DNA of 64,000 nucleotides from Paramagnetospirillum magneticum AMB-1 (GCF_000009985.1 NC_007626.1:1091501-1155500); one strand, 5' to 3'; numbered from the stretch's first letter, positions 32,831-42,497 are shown. The notes: generated by a model from the letters alone, not told the origin. Numbers and translations are program-made.

Positions 32831-34110
32831 CGGCTTATCACCGGCTTGCCGCTGATGGTGACGAACCCGCTCCCCCTGGCCTCCCCCTGGATGGTGAAAT
32901 GGTAGGCGTCGAGGTGGCGGACCAGGAAGTCGTGGGGGTCTTCCCGCTTGGAAATGCCGCAGGACACGAAATAGTGCCCAGGCATCAAGCCTGCTCGGAT
33001 GGGCCAGCGCAACATCACTTCGTCTCCGGGATGGAACGTGGCGTCGTCCAGCCCCTCGAGAAACGTGTTGGTCGACACGACCACGTCGCCACGACCATTG
33101 ACCATCCTGATACCGAATACCGGCCCGGTCAATTCCACATGGAGCCGGGCCTGGTAGCACAGGGTGAACTCCTGGTCGGAAGACGCCGATACGATCCAGC
33201 CGCCGGCTTTGTCTTCCGCCCACAATTGCACGATTTCAGCCTGATCCGACAGGAACAGCGCCGCCGCATCGCTGACCGGGAGTCTGACGCCGGGCGGCGT
33301 CTGCGCCGGCACCGAGATGGCCTGTTCGTGTTCGGACAGAGCCCCTGTGGAATTGGCCATAATATAAGCATTGACGACCTCGGACGGCTCGCCTTCCATC
33401 CGCACGCGGCCCTGGTCAAGCCAAATGACCCGGTCGCAAAACCGCTCCAGCGCGTTGGTGTCGTGTGAAATGATGATGGCGCTGCGCTGGTCTTGATAGA
33501 TAAGGTCTTCCATCCGGCGGATGCATTTCAGCTGGAAGGCGACGTCACCCACCGACAGGGCCTCATCGATGATCAGGATGTCGGGGTCGATGAAGGCAAA
33601 AATGGAAAAGCCCAGCCTGACCATCATGCCAGACGAATAGGTTCTGAGCGGCCGGTCGATGAACTCGCCCAGGCCGCTGAACTCGATGATATCGTCGACC
33701 CGTTTAGCCACCCATTCCGGCTTGACGCCCAACATGCTGGCGGCCAGCGTGATATTGTCGCGGCCGCTGACGTCGGGATTGAAGCCGGTTCCCAGTTCCA
33801 GCAGGGCGTAGCAGCGCCCGTTGACCTCGACGTCACCGGCCGAGGCCTCCATCGTGCCCGCCAGAATCTTCAGGAGAGTGCTCTTGCCCGAGCCGTTGAC
33901 GCCAACGATCCCCAGGCACTCACCCTGCCGCAGGGTCAGGCTGACATCCTGCAAAGCCCAGAATTTTTCATGACGTGGCGACCTGCCCAGACGGAACCAT
34001 TCCTTCAGGCGGTCGCCGGAGTTCCGGTAGATCTTGAAGAATTTTGAAAGATTCCGAACCGATAAGGACACCGCCTCCCGGTGGGCGGAAGGCCGATCCG
34101 CCGCGCTCAT
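32827..34110 (-). CDS. wzt: O-antigen ABC exporter ATPase with C-terminal glycan-recognition domain
   Basis: The 427-residue protein has an ABC nucleotide-binding domain at about 15-250: Walker A GVNGSGKST, Q-loop region, signature YSSGMMVRLGF (a Wzt-type variant), Walker B ILIIDEALSVGD and switch His in IIISHD. The extra C-terminal ~150 residues form the Wzt-C beta-sandwich (IVQLWAEDKAGGWIVSASSDQEFTLCYQARLHVEL, PGDEVMLRWPIRAGLMPGHYFVS), which reads the finished polysaccharide end. It overlaps the Wzm-type permease by four bases and forms the exporter with it. Confidence 0.9.
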   Translation of the reverse strand: MSAADRPSAHREAVSLSVRNLSKFFKIYRNSGDRLKEWFRLGRSPRHEKFWALQDVSLTLRQGECLGIVGVNGSGKSTLLKILAGTMEASAGDVEVNGRCYALLELGTGFNPDVSGRDNITLAASMLGVKPEWVAKRVDDIIEFSGLGEFIDRPLRTYSSGMMVRLGFSIFAFIDPDILIIDEALSVGDVAFQLKCIRRMEDLIYQDQRSAIIISHDTNALERFCDRVIWLDQGRVRMEGEPSEVVNAYIMANSTGALSEHEQAISVPAQTPPGVRLPVSDAAALFLSDQAEIVQLWAEDKAGGWIVSASSDQEFTLCYQARLHVELTGPVFGIRMVNGRGDVVVSTNTFLEGLDDATFHPGDEVMLRWPIRAGLMPGHYFVSCGISKREDPHDFLVRHLDAYHFTIQGEARGSGFVTISGKPVISR

Positions 34111-34895
34111 AGCAGGTCTCTCACGTCACGGCCCAACCGTCGCCAAGCAAGCGTCGCCAATGCGATCAACACGATTGTCCACAAGGCAGTCAAGGTCAGA
34201 TCATGACGGGCCGGCATCCGTCCGTTAAGGGTCGCGTCGCGCAACATTGCCAAGACCGGTGTCAGCGGGTTGATCATCAGAAGTTTTTGGAACGATTCCG
34301 GCACGGCTTCAATCGGGTATACGATGGGCGTCATCCACATCCACAGCTGCAGAATGATCGGAACCGCCAGTCCGACATCCCGGAAATAGGTGTTCACCAG
34401 CCCGACGATCAGGCCGAGGCAATATGTGTAGACCCACAGAACCAGGAAGATGATCGGGATCAGCGCCCAAGTCAGGGATACCGGGTTGCCGGCGAAGATC
34501 GAGAGCAGGAGGAAAATGGCGAAATTGACCGCGAGGAAGATGAAGGACGTCAGCACCACATCGGCAACAAACAGATAGGCTGGCACCGGCATTTTACGGA
34601 TGAACTGGGCATTTCGCAGGAATGCGCCGGCCCCCAGGGTCATCGATTCGCTGAACGCGAGCCACGGAAAATAGCCCGCGCAGAGGTACAAGGTGTAGCC
34701 AAAGGGCAAGTCGCCCTTCGGCAGCCGAACGCGCAGAATGGTCTCGAACACGGCGGAGAAGACAGCGATCGTCAGGATGGGCTGAAGGGCGTTCCAGAGA
34801 GTCCCAAGGGCCGAGCCCGCATAGCGAGAGCCAAAGTCCGCCTTGGCGCGAGCCCAAACCAAGCCGATGAAGATCAACGCAGGCCTGGACTCCAT
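34107..34895 (-). CDS. wzm: O-antigen ABC exporter permease
   Basis: The 262-residue permease of the ABC-2 type has about six membrane helices, with family motifs FGSRYAGSALGTLWNALQPILTI near the N-terminus and YFRDVGLAVPIILQLWMWMTPIVYP toward the end. The ATG giving MESRPALIF is chosen because upstream residues are poorly hydrophobic and family members begin near here; an in-frame start at 34997 is possible. Coupling to the ATPase gene (ATGA overlap) shows that they make one Wzm/Wzt transporter moving undecaprenyl-linked glycan across the inner membrane. Confidence 0.88.
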   Translation of the reverse strand: MESRPALIFIGLVWARAKADFGSRYAGSALGTLWNALQPILTIAVFSAVFETILRVRLPKGDLPFGYTLYLCAGYFPWLAFSESMTLGAGAFLRNAQFIRKMPVPAYLFVADVVLTSFIFLAVNFAIFLLLSIFAGNPVSLTWALIPIIFLVLWVYTYCLGLIVGLVNTYFRDVGLAVPIILQLWMWMTPIVYPIEAVPESFQKLLMINPLTPVLAMLRDATLNGRMPARHDLTLTALWTIVLIALATLAWRRLGRDVRDLL

Positions 34896-35024
34896 AGACG
34901 GTGCTCTCCGCCAGACATTCTGTCTCCCTCTCACTCCGTGCCGTATGATCCGTGCGCGAAGCCGGGGGACAGTAATCCAAAGGGCGGATGGCTGCAAGGT
35001 GGACCGGACGGACCCGCCCCACCA

Positions 35025-36590
35025 TCAACGGAAGAATGAAACCCGGGCACCGGTCAGGCGATAACCGGCCGTATTCCCTTTGGGGGAGAGGGTTACGGAG
35101 ATGAATTCGGTGCTTCCGGCCGCACCACGGGGGACGGAGACGGAAACCTCGCCACCCGAAGGCGGGACCGTCAGGGTTCCCACCGGCACTCCTTTGACCG
35201 TCACGTCCAGGTCAAGGGCGGCGGAATCGGCCGGAGCCGCCTGCCAGGTCATACTCAGGGTCATGCGATCGACCATGCCGCCCGGGCCGACGAAGGCCAG
35301 TGCGGCCTGCGGGGCGGCGATTTCGCGGAATGTCTCATGGGGGCGCCAGCCCTCGACAAAGGCGGCGTCCGGTAGTTGCCCCCCGGTCCCAGGCCGGGAG
35401 AGCAATTCGGTCAGGGCTGCTGATGTGAAGCCGAATTCACCCCTGCTGGGATTGTCGCGTGACACATTGCCGTCCGAGGTCACCACCAGGACCGCATCGA
35501 AGTCATTCTCCACGAGGCGGCGCACGACGCCATCCTTAGACAGGTCGGTGATGGTTGCTTCCATCTTGTCGTTGAAAGTCCGTTGTTTGGCGAAATAGTC
35601 CCAGAAAACCACGTTGGCCGGGCCGAGCAGGCGTAGGGCGTGATAGACGATCTGGTCGGAGTAGCTGTCGCCTATGACCAGCAGTTTCCGGCCCTCGCCT
35701 CCCGCGGTGGAACGGCGCTTAGCGGTCACGAACGGAGTGGGCCTCAGGAGTCTTGTGGGCGCCACGATGTTCAGCACGACCGCGATGTCGGTATCAGGCC
35801 CCGAGGCCTGGTCAACCTTGGTTTCGCTGCAATCGACGCCTGGCCAGGGGCGGCCGCTCATGCCGTCCAGGGTCTCGAAGAGGCGGGCCGTAACCATGCA
35901 GCCGGTCCAGAACGACCAGTGGAAGCCGGTGGTGGCGAAGAACGGCCAGGGATAGCCCCCCCGATCGCGCCACAGCATTTCAAATACATTCAATCCCAGC
36001 ACGCCTTGGGCGGCGAGGGCATTGCTGTATTGGGGGGGGCTTCGCGACCAGATTTCCGTGGCGGGGGCATCCAGCCATCCGCTCTCCAGGTATTCCGGAT
36101 ACAGGCGCACTTTGGGCGGTGGGGCGACGACCATCAATACGACGCCCTTGGCCGCGAGCAGCCTCTGCAGCAATTTCACGCGCTCTGCCGCCTCGCGGTA
36201 AACCGTGGCGACGGCAGCGCCGTTGCGGAGATCATAGTTCAGACGGCGGATGGTATCGACGGGGTAGAATCCCATCGGCTCGGCGTAGGTGTAAAATCTA
36301 TTGGGCCGTGTCGGGAACAGGCGGAGAAACGCCTCGTTGCGGGCGGTCAGCGCAAATGGCCGCGCCGAGCTGTCGCGTGCCAGGACCGCCGTGACCCAGC
36401 TTTGCAGCGAACCATCCAGGAAGGAGGAGATGGACAGGCCCGGCATGGCGGGAGGCGCGGGCAAATGCTCCCTGATTGACGGTGGCCGGAACGGCTGGAA
36501 GAGGTATTGGGCGCCGGGTAGGGCCATGAGGGCGATGGCGCACAGGGCCAGAAGACGCGGCAGCCAAGTGGCGATCTTGCGGAGTGGCAT
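35025..36590 (-). CDS. AlgJ/AlgX-like SGNH-type acetylation partner
   Basis: The 521-residue protein has an N-terminal membrane anchor or signal (LPRLLALCAIALMALPGAQY) and then an SGNH-like acetyltransferase domain: LLVIGDSYSDQ supplies the Ser motif and FHWSFW resembles the conserved Asp/His-x-His region of AlgX/AlgJ. The last ~110 residues form a beta-sandwich tail. It lies 10 bp downstream of an MBOAT acyltransferase gene, the usual pairing in alginate and other polysaccharide O-acetylation systems, where the membrane protein passes acetyl groups to a periplasmic SGNH protein. Therefore it probably O-acetylates the exported glycan in the periplasm. Confidence 0.8.
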   Translation of the reverse strand: MPLRKIATWLPRLLALCAIALMALPGAQYLFQPFRPPSIREHLPAPPAMPGLSISSFLDGSLQSWVTAVLARDSSARPFALTARNEAFLRLFPTRPNRFYTYAEPMGFYPVDTIRRLNYDLRNGAAVATVYREAAERVKLLQRLLAAKGVVLMVVAPPPKVRLYPEYLESGWLDAPATEIWSRSPPQYSNALAAQGVLGLNVFEMLWRDRGGYPWPFFATTGFHWSFWTGCMVTARLFETLDGMSGRPWPGVDCSETKVDQASGPDTDIAVVLNIVAPTRLLRPTPFVTAKRRSTAGGEGRKLLVIGDSYSDQIVYHALRLLGPANVVFWDYFAKQRTFNDKMEATITDLSKDGVVRRLVENDFDAVLVVTSDGNVSRDNPSRGEFGFTSAALTELLSRPGTGGQLPDAAFVEGWRPHETFREIAAPQAALAFVGPGGMVDRMTLSMTWQAAPADSAALDLDVTVKGVPVGTLTVPPSGGEVSVSVPRGAAGSTEFISVTLSPKGNTAGYRLTGARVSFFR

Positions 36591-36600
36591 CGCGCTGACC

Positions 36601-38025
36601 TCAGAACCTGAAGTAGAGGAAGGGGGAGTAGTTGCCGCTGAATGCGCCGGCCAGTCCGGCCGTCAGCAGCAGGCCGCCGGTGGTAAGGCGCACCGCGGGG
36701 TGTGCGAGGAGGGCCGGTGGCAAGGCCGGATGCCGGCGCGACGGAGCCAGGCCCAACACCAAGCCCACGACCAAGCAGACAAGTCCCTGAGGCTCGAACA
36801 TCAACCAGAAGGGTTGCTGCGGCGTCGCCGGCGCCGGTCCCAAGCCGTACATGCGCGCCCACAGGCTCATGGCCTGGGATAACGAGTCGGCCCGAAACAG
36901 GACCCAGCCGTTCAATACGATCAGAAAGGTGGCGGCCTGCCGGGCCTGCGCCGGAATTGACGGCTTCCAGGGAAAATGGGCGGCGGCCTTCTCTAACGAC
37001 AGGAAGAAGCCGTGGAAGGCGCCCCAGGCGACGAAGGTCCAGGCGGCGCCATGCCAGAAGCCCGAGAGCAGGAAGACGATCCACAGATTGGCGAAGGTCC
37101 GCGCCAGACTGGCCCGATTACCGCCCAGGGGGACATACAGGTATTCGTGCATCCATCGCGACAGCGTCATGTGCCAGCGGCGCCAGAAGTCAGTCACGCT
37201 GGTTGCCGTGTACGGTCGGTTGAAGTTTTCCGGGAAGCGAAAGCCCATCATTCTCGCCATGCCGATGGCCATATCGGAATAGCCGGAGAAGTCGAAATAG
37301 ATTTGAACGGTGTAGGCCAGTGCTCCCAACCAGGCATATTCCCATGGCAAATCGGCGGAGGGGGTCTGGGCAACGGATTGGACCATCACCGCCACCTGGT
37401 CGGCAATCAGGACCTTCTTTACCAGCCCCATGGCGAAGCGCTGGAACCCGGCCAGGACGTCGTCGGCAGAGCTGGATCGGTCGATGATTTGGTCGCCGAT
37501 ATCGTGGTACCGGACGATCGGTCCGGCAATGAGCTGGGGAAAAAGAAAGATATAGAGGAGCGCATCCAGGAAGTTCCGAGGGGGGGGGGCGCGCCCCTTG
37601 TAGAGGTCGACCACGAAGCTGATCTTGTGGAAGGTGATGAACGAGATCCCGAGCGGCAGGGCGATCTTGCGCCACTCTCCCAGCGACCAGCCCGCCTGGG
37701 CCAGCAGCGGCGTCGTCTCGGCCATGAAGAAATTGGCGTATTTGAAATACAGCAGTGCAGCCACATTGATCGTCACCGCCAGAACCAAGGCCCGTCGGCG
37801 CTGGCTGGTCGGGCGTTCCGGGGCGCATCCGACTTTGATCGCCAGATAGTCGATTGCCGTGCCGACGAGGACGTAGCCGATAAAAACCGGCTCGCCCCAG
37901 GCAAAGAAAAAAATGCTGAACGCTAGTGTTGTGATGTTCTTAATTCTGACGTTTGGCGCAACAATATAGAATATTATAAACACAGGTAAAAAGAACATCA
38001 GAAATATTGGTGCTGTGAATACCAT
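36601..38025 (-). CDS. AlgI-like MBOAT membrane O-acyltransferase
   Basis: The 474-residue protein has about ten to twelve membrane helices. MBOAT landmarks are FFAWGEPVFIGYVLVGTAIDYLA, LPLGISFITFHKISFVVDLYKG, the DFWRRWHMTLSRWMHEYLYVPLGGN motif, and the catalytic His in LSGFWHGAAW. The ATG at 38025 fits the family N-terminus (MVFTAPIFLMFFLP); the open frame upstream is unrelated. It transfers acetyl groups across the membrane for the AlgJ-like protein downstream. The start lies 17 bp from the Nudix stop, so these are probably one operon. Confidence 0.9.
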   Translation of the reverse strand: MVFTAPIFLMFFLPVFIIFYIVAPNVRIKNITTLAFSIFFFAWGEPVFIGYVLVGTAIDYLAIKVGCAPERPTSQRRRALVLAVTINVAALLYFKYANFFMAETTPLLAQAGWSLGEWRKIALPLGISFITFHKISFVVDLYKGRAPPPRNFLDALLYIFLFPQLIAGPIVRYHDIGDQIIDRSSSADDVLAGFQRFAMGLVKKVLIADQVAVMVQSVAQTPSADLPWEYAWLGALAYTVQIYFDFSGYSDMAIGMARMMGFRFPENFNRPYTATSVTDFWRRWHMTLSRWMHEYLYVPLGGNRASLARTFANLWIVFLLSGFWHGAAWTFVAWGAFHGFFLSLEKAAAHFPWKPSIPAQARQAATFLIVLNGWVLFRADSLSQAMSLWARMYGLGPAPATPQQPFWLMFEPQGLVCLVVGLVLGLAPSRRHPALPPALLAHPAVRLTTGGLLLTAGLAGAFSGNYSPFLYFRF

Positions 38026-38041
38026 TCTTGCTGCCCCGGTC

Positions 38042-38680
38042 TTATGCGCGCTTGTCTTTTCTTGCGTCGATGTGCCCGATTCGCAAAAGCCGATAAAGGG
38101 CGATGCATGTGGTCGGGTCCTGAATCTCTGACTGATCGGCCATGGCCAGGGCCGTATCGAAGGGGATCCAGGCAAGATCTCCCAAGCCAATCTCACCCGT
38201 TTCCGGTTCCGCTTTCAGGGCACAACGGGTCGCCGCGTAAATTGCGATGCGGGCTCGCAGAATACCGGCCTCGGGATGGTGAAAGCCCAATTCGACCATA
38301 TCATCCGGGGCGCATTCCAGCCCGGTTTCCTCCAGAAGCTCGCGGGTTGCTGCGGTGCGAATGTCCTCGTTCTCATCGGCGAACCCTCGTGGCACTTCCC
38401 AGACCCAATCGCGAATCGGATGGCGAAAGGTCCGAATCAGCCCGACCTGACCCTCGCGGATGGGCAGGATTCCGACGCCGGTTGGGGTGCTCAGCGGGTG
38501 AATGGCGTCTCGTTCCCGATGATCACAGGACGTGACGGTGAAATATTCCCTGACCTCGACTCCGGCTTGATTCCGGATCCAATCCAGATAGAGGCACAGT
38601 TTCGAATTCTGACGGCCCAGCCGCCTTTCCACCAACTCAACGCTCGCCGTTTTGTCCTGATGCTTTGAATTACCCGTCAT
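38042..38680 (-). CDS. Nudix hydrolase (ADP-sugar-pyrophosphatase-like)
   Basis: The 212-residue protein has a clear Nudix box: GFADENEDIRTAATRELLEETGLE matches G-x5-E-x7-REUxEExGU. Preceding GVGILPIREGQVGLIRTFRHP and WEVPRG are typical of ADP-ribose/ADP-sugar pyrophosphatases and GDP-mannose hydrolases. The ATG at 38680 (MTGNSKHQ) is preferred to 38746. It heads the minus-strand acetylation operon and is divergent from a glycosyltransferase gene. It probably hydrolyses a nucleotide sugar, perhaps adjusting precursor pools; the substrate is not determinable. Confidence 0.85.
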   Translation of the reverse strand: MTGNSKHQDKTASVELVERRLGRQNSKLCLYLDWIRNQAGVEVREYFTVTSCDHRERDAIHPLSTPTGVGILPIREGQVGLIRTFRHPIRDWVWEVPRGFADENEDIRTAATRELLEETGLECAPDDMVELGFHHPEAGILRARIAIYAATRCALKAEPETGEIGLGDLAWIPFDTALAMADQSEIQDPTTCIALYRLLRIGHIDARKDKRA

Positions 38681-38974
38681 CGGCCCTCCACCATCGAATA
38701 TTTCCGCCGAAGATGTCCGCGGAATATCTCCTCCGACGCGACGCATAATGGCGCCCGACTATAGTCATCTTCGGTTGGAGCGCCTAGGTGTGACTGATCC
38801 GGCCTCCGCCGAGAATAGCCGGATTGAGGATTGGGAGGCGCTTGAGGCTCGACGCGCAAGGAGGCCGGGAGGTGGCGGGCAAAATTCGGGCGGCGAGGGA
38901 AGGTGTCTGTGCTATCGTCCCGGCCGTTGGCCAATGGGGGCGGAAGGGCCCTGTTTCATAAGCTGGAATCACAG

Positions 38975-39952
38975 ATGAACGAAGAGTGGCGGACGTATCT
39001 GAGCGGGGAGGCGCCGCACCTGGACGTCTCTGCCGTGATGGTCACCTATCGGACGGGTGTTTCCCTGCGTGAGAGCATCCCGGCGGTTCTGTCCCAATCC
39101 GGCCTGACCGAGCTGATCGTCGTTGACAACGGTAATGACGACGACACGGTCGGGTGGCTGGACCGGCTGGCCTCGGGGGATGACCGGGTGCGGCTGATCC
39201 GTCCGGTTCGCAATGTTGGCTTTGCCGCCGGCTGCAACCGCGGTGCCGCCGCCGCCCGAGGGCAGACCCTTGCCTTCGTCAACCCGGATCTGATCCTTCC
39301 CCCGGACACGCTGTTGCGGATGGGGGAGATCATGTCTACCCATTCCGACGCCTGGCTCTTCGGGGGGCGCCTCCTCAATATGGACGGTACCGAGCAACGG
39401 GGGGGAAGGCGCGAAATTCTGAGCCCTTGGCGGGCGTTCGTGGAATTATCGCGCCTCGACCGATTGTTTCCGGAGCATCCCTATTTCCAGCGCCTGCATC
39501 GGCACGAAGATGAGGATGTCCACGACGTGGTGGAGGTGCCGACCGTATCGGGGGCCTTCATGATGATCCGCAAACGGCATTATGAGACGGTCAATGGCAT
39601 GGATGACAACATGTTCATCCATTTTGATGACGCGGATCTATGTATTCGCATCGGCCATGCCGGCGGCAGGGTCATGTATTGCGGCAGCGTCCCCATATAC
39701 CACTACCTGAGCACAAGCGACGTGCCGCGTACCTTTGTGGAATGGCACAAGACGCGCAGCACAAGTTACTATTTCCATAAGCACTTCCGCGCCTCGTACC
39801 CGCTATGGGCTTTGACTCTGACCTCGGCTCTGCTGTGGCTGCGTTTCGCGCTGATCACCGCCAAGGTGGGGGTGGGCGACCTTAAGCTTCTGCTGCGCGG
39901 GCTTTATTCCGGCCGCAGAAGCAACCCGACGGCACCGGCCACCAAGAAATAG
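38975..39952 (+). CDS. Family 2 glycosyltransferase (rhamnosyltransferase-like)
   Basis: The 325-residue protein has a GT-A fold: VMVTYRTG, ELIVVDNGNDDDT, NVGFAAGCNRGAAAARG and a nucleotide-sugar/metal motif at LAFVNPDLIL (the N-P-D variant usual in WbbL-like transferases). MFIHFDDADLCIRI follows, with the ED-like catalytic residues. A hydrophobic C-terminal segment (LWALTLTSALLWLRFALI) may anchor it to the membrane. The 3' end overlaps the convergent WecA-type gene by 49 bp. Confidence 0.88.
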   Translation: MNEEWRTYLSGEAPHLDVSAVMVTYRTGVSLRESIPAVLSQSGLTELIVVDNGNDDDTVGWLDRLASGDDRVRLIRPVRNVGFAAGCNRGAAAARGQTLAFVNPDLILPPDTLLRMGEIMSTHSDAWLFGGRLLNMDGTEQRGGRREILSPWRAFVELSRLDRLFPEHPYFQRLHRHEDEDVHDVVEVPTVSGAFMMIRKRHYETVNGMDDNMFIHFDDADLCIRIGHAGGRVMYCGSVPIYHYLSTSDVPRTFVEWHKTRSTSYYFHKHFRASYPLWALTLTSALLWLRFALITAKVGVGDLKLLLRGLYSGRRSNPTAPATKK

Positions 39953-40686
39953 CCCAAGGGGAGAAGGCGAGGGGGGATGCCGGCGCGCAGCAAGATGTGG
40001 CCGGAATGGTCCGTGCCTCCTACCCAGGGCTTCTGGCCACGGGCGATGCGGCAAAGAGTGACCCGAATGGCATCCGCCAGGGGGATGGCGCACCAGGCCG
40101 CGATGGTGCCCAGCCCACCGGGCTTGGCGCCCAGCATAACGATCATGGCGCCCAGGGTTAAACTGCCGCTGTCGCCCATGAAGGCCCGGGCGGGCGGGTA
40201 GTTGAACAACAAGAAACCGGCGCAGGCCCCGGCTGCGGCCAAGCCCGGGTCTCCATTCAGCCCCAGGAACGCGGCTGCCGCCGTCGCCGCCGCGACGCCG
40301 TCGGCGTGGTCCAGCAGATTGAGGGCGTTGGCCACCAGCCACAGCGCGGGGCCGGCCCACCAGAGGCCGGTCACGCCAATGGCGAGGCCGGCCGCGGCCA
40401 ACAGGCAAAGGGCCTTCACGGCGGGCGACATCGGTCGGATGTCATCCCAACTGCCGATGGCGCACACAAGGCCAAGCACGGCCAGGTCACCCGGCTCCTG
40501 CCACGGGGCGGTGGCGAGAAGCAGGGCCGGACCGGCCAGACGCGGGACCGCGCCGGTCTGATGCCAGCGGTCGGGTGCGACACGAGCCACGGCTCCCAGG
40601 CGGTGGGCCAGCTTGGCCAGCAGCCAAGTGCCTGCCGCCGCCGCCGGTATGGCGATGAGGATGGGGAGGAAGCCGGCGGCTGCCAA
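39904..40686 (-). CDS. WecA/MraY-type undecaprenyl-phosphate glycosyl-1-phosphate transferase
   Basis: The ~260-residue protein has about ten short membrane helices. Family motifs are IGSWDDIRPM (Asp pair), NALNLLDHADGVAA (the NxxN-x-DGxDG site), AFMGDSGSLTLGA and the cytoplasmic GGTDHSGHILLRAG loop. It attaches the first sugar-1-phosphate to undecaprenyl phosphate, starting the repeat unit. The start is uncertain: a TTG at 40686 directly after the epimerase stop is chosen, since an in-frame ATG at 40767 would lie deep in that gene. It probably belongs with the epimerase in one operon. Confidence 0.82.
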   Translation of the reverse strand: MAAAGFLPILIAIPAAAAGTWLLAKLAHRLGAVARVAPDRWHQTGAVPRLAGPALLLATAPWQEPGDLAVLGLVCAIGSWDDIRPMSPAVKALCLLAAAGLAIGVTGLWWAGPALWLVANALNLLDHADGVAAATAAAAFLGLNGDPGLAAAGACAGFLLFNYPPARAFMGDSGSLTLGAMIVMLGAKPGGLGTIAAWCAIPLADAIRVTLCRIARGQKPWVGGTDHSGHILLRAGIPPRLLPLGYFLVAGAVGLLLRPE

Positions 40687-40687
40687 G

Positions 40688-41677
40688 TTACAACCGGGAG
40701 ACGGTCGTCGGGGGTAGCCGGGGGGTGTCGTCGGCCATGCCGCGCCAGCAATCTCGGATGGCGTCATCGAGGGACCGGTGGGGGCGCCAGTCCGTGGCCC
40801 CCTTAATCAATCCGATGTCAGGGATTCGCGATGTTGCGTGGGTAAATAACCCATCGAACATGTCGTCGTACGGCGTCTGGATGATAGGAGAGGCGCTTCC
40901 GACAATATCCAGAACCAGCCGGGCGAGGGCGCCAATCGTGATGGGCGATTCGCTGCCGATATTGATTGGGCGCCCGGCCAGGGATGCGGCCGACGTCACA
41001 GCCATCAGCGCATCGGCGGCATCTTCCACGTGCAGAAAGCTCCGGAGCTGCGAACCATCGCCGTGAACATCAAGGGGGCGGTTCTGCATGGCGGCAGCCA
41101 CGAAGGAGGCGACCACCAATCCCGTCTCCGACCGCTGGCGAATACCCGCGATGTTGAAGGGGCGGATCAGCCAGACAGGCACCCCATGTTCCAGGCAAAG
41201 GCCGGCGCCCATCTGCTCTAACGCCATCTTGGCACTGGCATAGCCCCAGCGGGGGGCGATGTCGAGACAGGAGGGGTCTGCCTCGCGCAAGGGCCGCGGC
41301 AGACCGCCGCCGTAAATTTCCGAACTTGACGTGAGTACCAGCGGGCGCCGATGCGCTTTACATGCTCTGACGACGGCAATTCCCGAACTCAGGATATTCT
41401 CGACCACCTCGTAACGGGCCTGGTGCGCCAGGGCGACACCGATGGGGCTGGCCAAGTGATAAACCATGTCGGCGTCCGCCACCACGGCCTCGACCTGATC
41501 GGCCGTGTCGGTGCCAATCCGCAGGCGGTGCAGGGTAACCCCAGGATGATTGGGTAGGTTTTCCTCCCGTCCGCCGGACAGGTCGTCAATCACGGAAACG
41601 GAACATCCCAGGTCCAGCAGGCGTCGGACCAGGGTTGAACCGATGAAGCCAGCTCCACCAGTGACAACGATGTTCAT
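40688..41677 (-). CDS. NAD-dependent nucleotide-sugar epimerase/dehydratase
   Basis: The 329-residue extended short-chain dehydrogenase has an N-terminal Rossmann motif (VVTGGAGFIGSTLVRRL), TSSSEIYGG for the catalytic Ser/Thr and YASAK for the YxxxK pair. HVEDAADALMAV matches UDP-glucose 4-epimerase and UDP-glucuronate decarboxylase-type enzymes. Which reaction it performs is not clear. It is adjacent to the WecA-type transferase on the same strand, so it may supply that enzyme's sugar nucleotide. Start taken at MNIVVTGG. Confidence 0.85.
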   Translation of the reverse strand: MNIVVTGGAGFIGSTLVRRLLDLGCSVSVIDDLSGGREENLPNHPGVTLHRLRIGTDTADQVEAVVADADMVYHLASPIGVALAHQARYEVVENILSSGIAVVRACKAHRRPLVLTSSSEIYGGGLPRPLREADPSCLDIAPRWGYASAKMALEQMGAGLCLEHGVPVWLIRPFNIAGIRQRSETGLVVASFVAAAMQNRPLDVHGDGSQLRSFLHVEDAADALMAVTSAASLAGRPINIGSESPITIGALARLVLDIVGSASPIIQTPYDDMFDGLFTHATSRIPDIGLIKGATDWRPHRSLDDAIRDCWRGMADDTPRLPPTTVSRL

Positions 41678-41762
41678 CCCTTGACGCAAGCCCATTGAGC
41701 GTTACCGATCCCCAGTTTCCTCGTAGGCGACAGCAATTAGCACGAATAGCTTATCCAACCAA

Positions 41763-42497
41763 TCAGAAGGTCTGGCTAACGGCGGAATTGTGAAAAGCCT
41801 CCGCCAGCGGTGCCCGCATGGCTATCCGCCCGTCGCGGAGCAGAAGGGCCTCCGAGCAGAAGCGTGACAGCAGATCGCGTGAGCGGTCGACGACGATCAG
41901 GATCGCTCCTCGCCGTAACCGTTGCTCCATTTCATCCAGGACCCGCTGGTGAAATACCGGGTCCACCAGTTCGAGGACTTCATCGAGCAAGATGATGTCC
42001 GCATCCAGGCACAGGGCGGAGGCTATACCGAGCCGAGCGAGGATTCCCGGCGGTGTGATCCGGGCCTTGGACATCCCATGGTCGCTCACGCCGGAGAACT
42101 CGAGGATGTGACGGACCTTGGCGGAAGCCTCGGCCAGCGTCAGGCCCATCAGCAATCCCTGCGCCAGAGCCAGGTCGCCCAGACTTGCTTCCGGATCGAC
42201 GCCAAAACCCATGCCGAACACGGCGCCGGGCTTGCCGTCTCGAAGAATGGTTCCCGATTTTGGGGGCAGCAGACCGGCCATGACCCGCAATAGGGTGGTC
42301 TTGCCCGAGCTGTTCGAGCCGAGGACCGCGATGCGGCTGCCGGCCTCGATGCTCAGGCTCATGCTGTCCAGCGCCGAGACGGTCATGGCGCCGGAGCCAC
42401 CGGCTCCCTTCAGCAGTGATCTGGTGAACGAGCGGCCCTCGGCATCGTAGAGCCGATAGGTGACGGTCACGTCCTGCAGTTCAAGCCTGGCCATCAT
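41763..42497 (-). CDS. ABC transporter ATPase with an atypical signature motif
   Basis: The 244-residue ATPase has Walker A GSNSSGKTT and Walker B IILLDEVLELVD. The expected signature region reads ITPPGILARLGIAS rather than LSGGQ or the Wzt-type YSSGM form, and the switch-His position reads IVVDRSRD, without His. Therefore it may be weakly active or rely on a partner. Unlike the Wzt protein it has no C-terminal glycan-binding domain. It starts on the last base of the permease stop (TGATG), so it pairs with that permease. It is probably a second polysaccharide or lipid exporter. Confidence 0.8.
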   Translation of the reverse strand: MMARLELQDVTVTYRLYDAEGRSFTRSLLKGAGGSGAMTVSALDSMSLSIEAGSRIAVLGSNSSGKTTLLRVMAGLLPPKSGTILRDGKPGAVFGMGFGVDPEASLGDLALAQGLLMGLTLAEASAKVRHILEFSGVSDHGMSKARITPPGILARLGIASALCLDADIILLDEVLELVDPVFHQRVLDEMEQRLRRGAILIVVDRSRDLLSRFCSEALLLRDGRIAMRAPLAEAFHNSAVSQTF

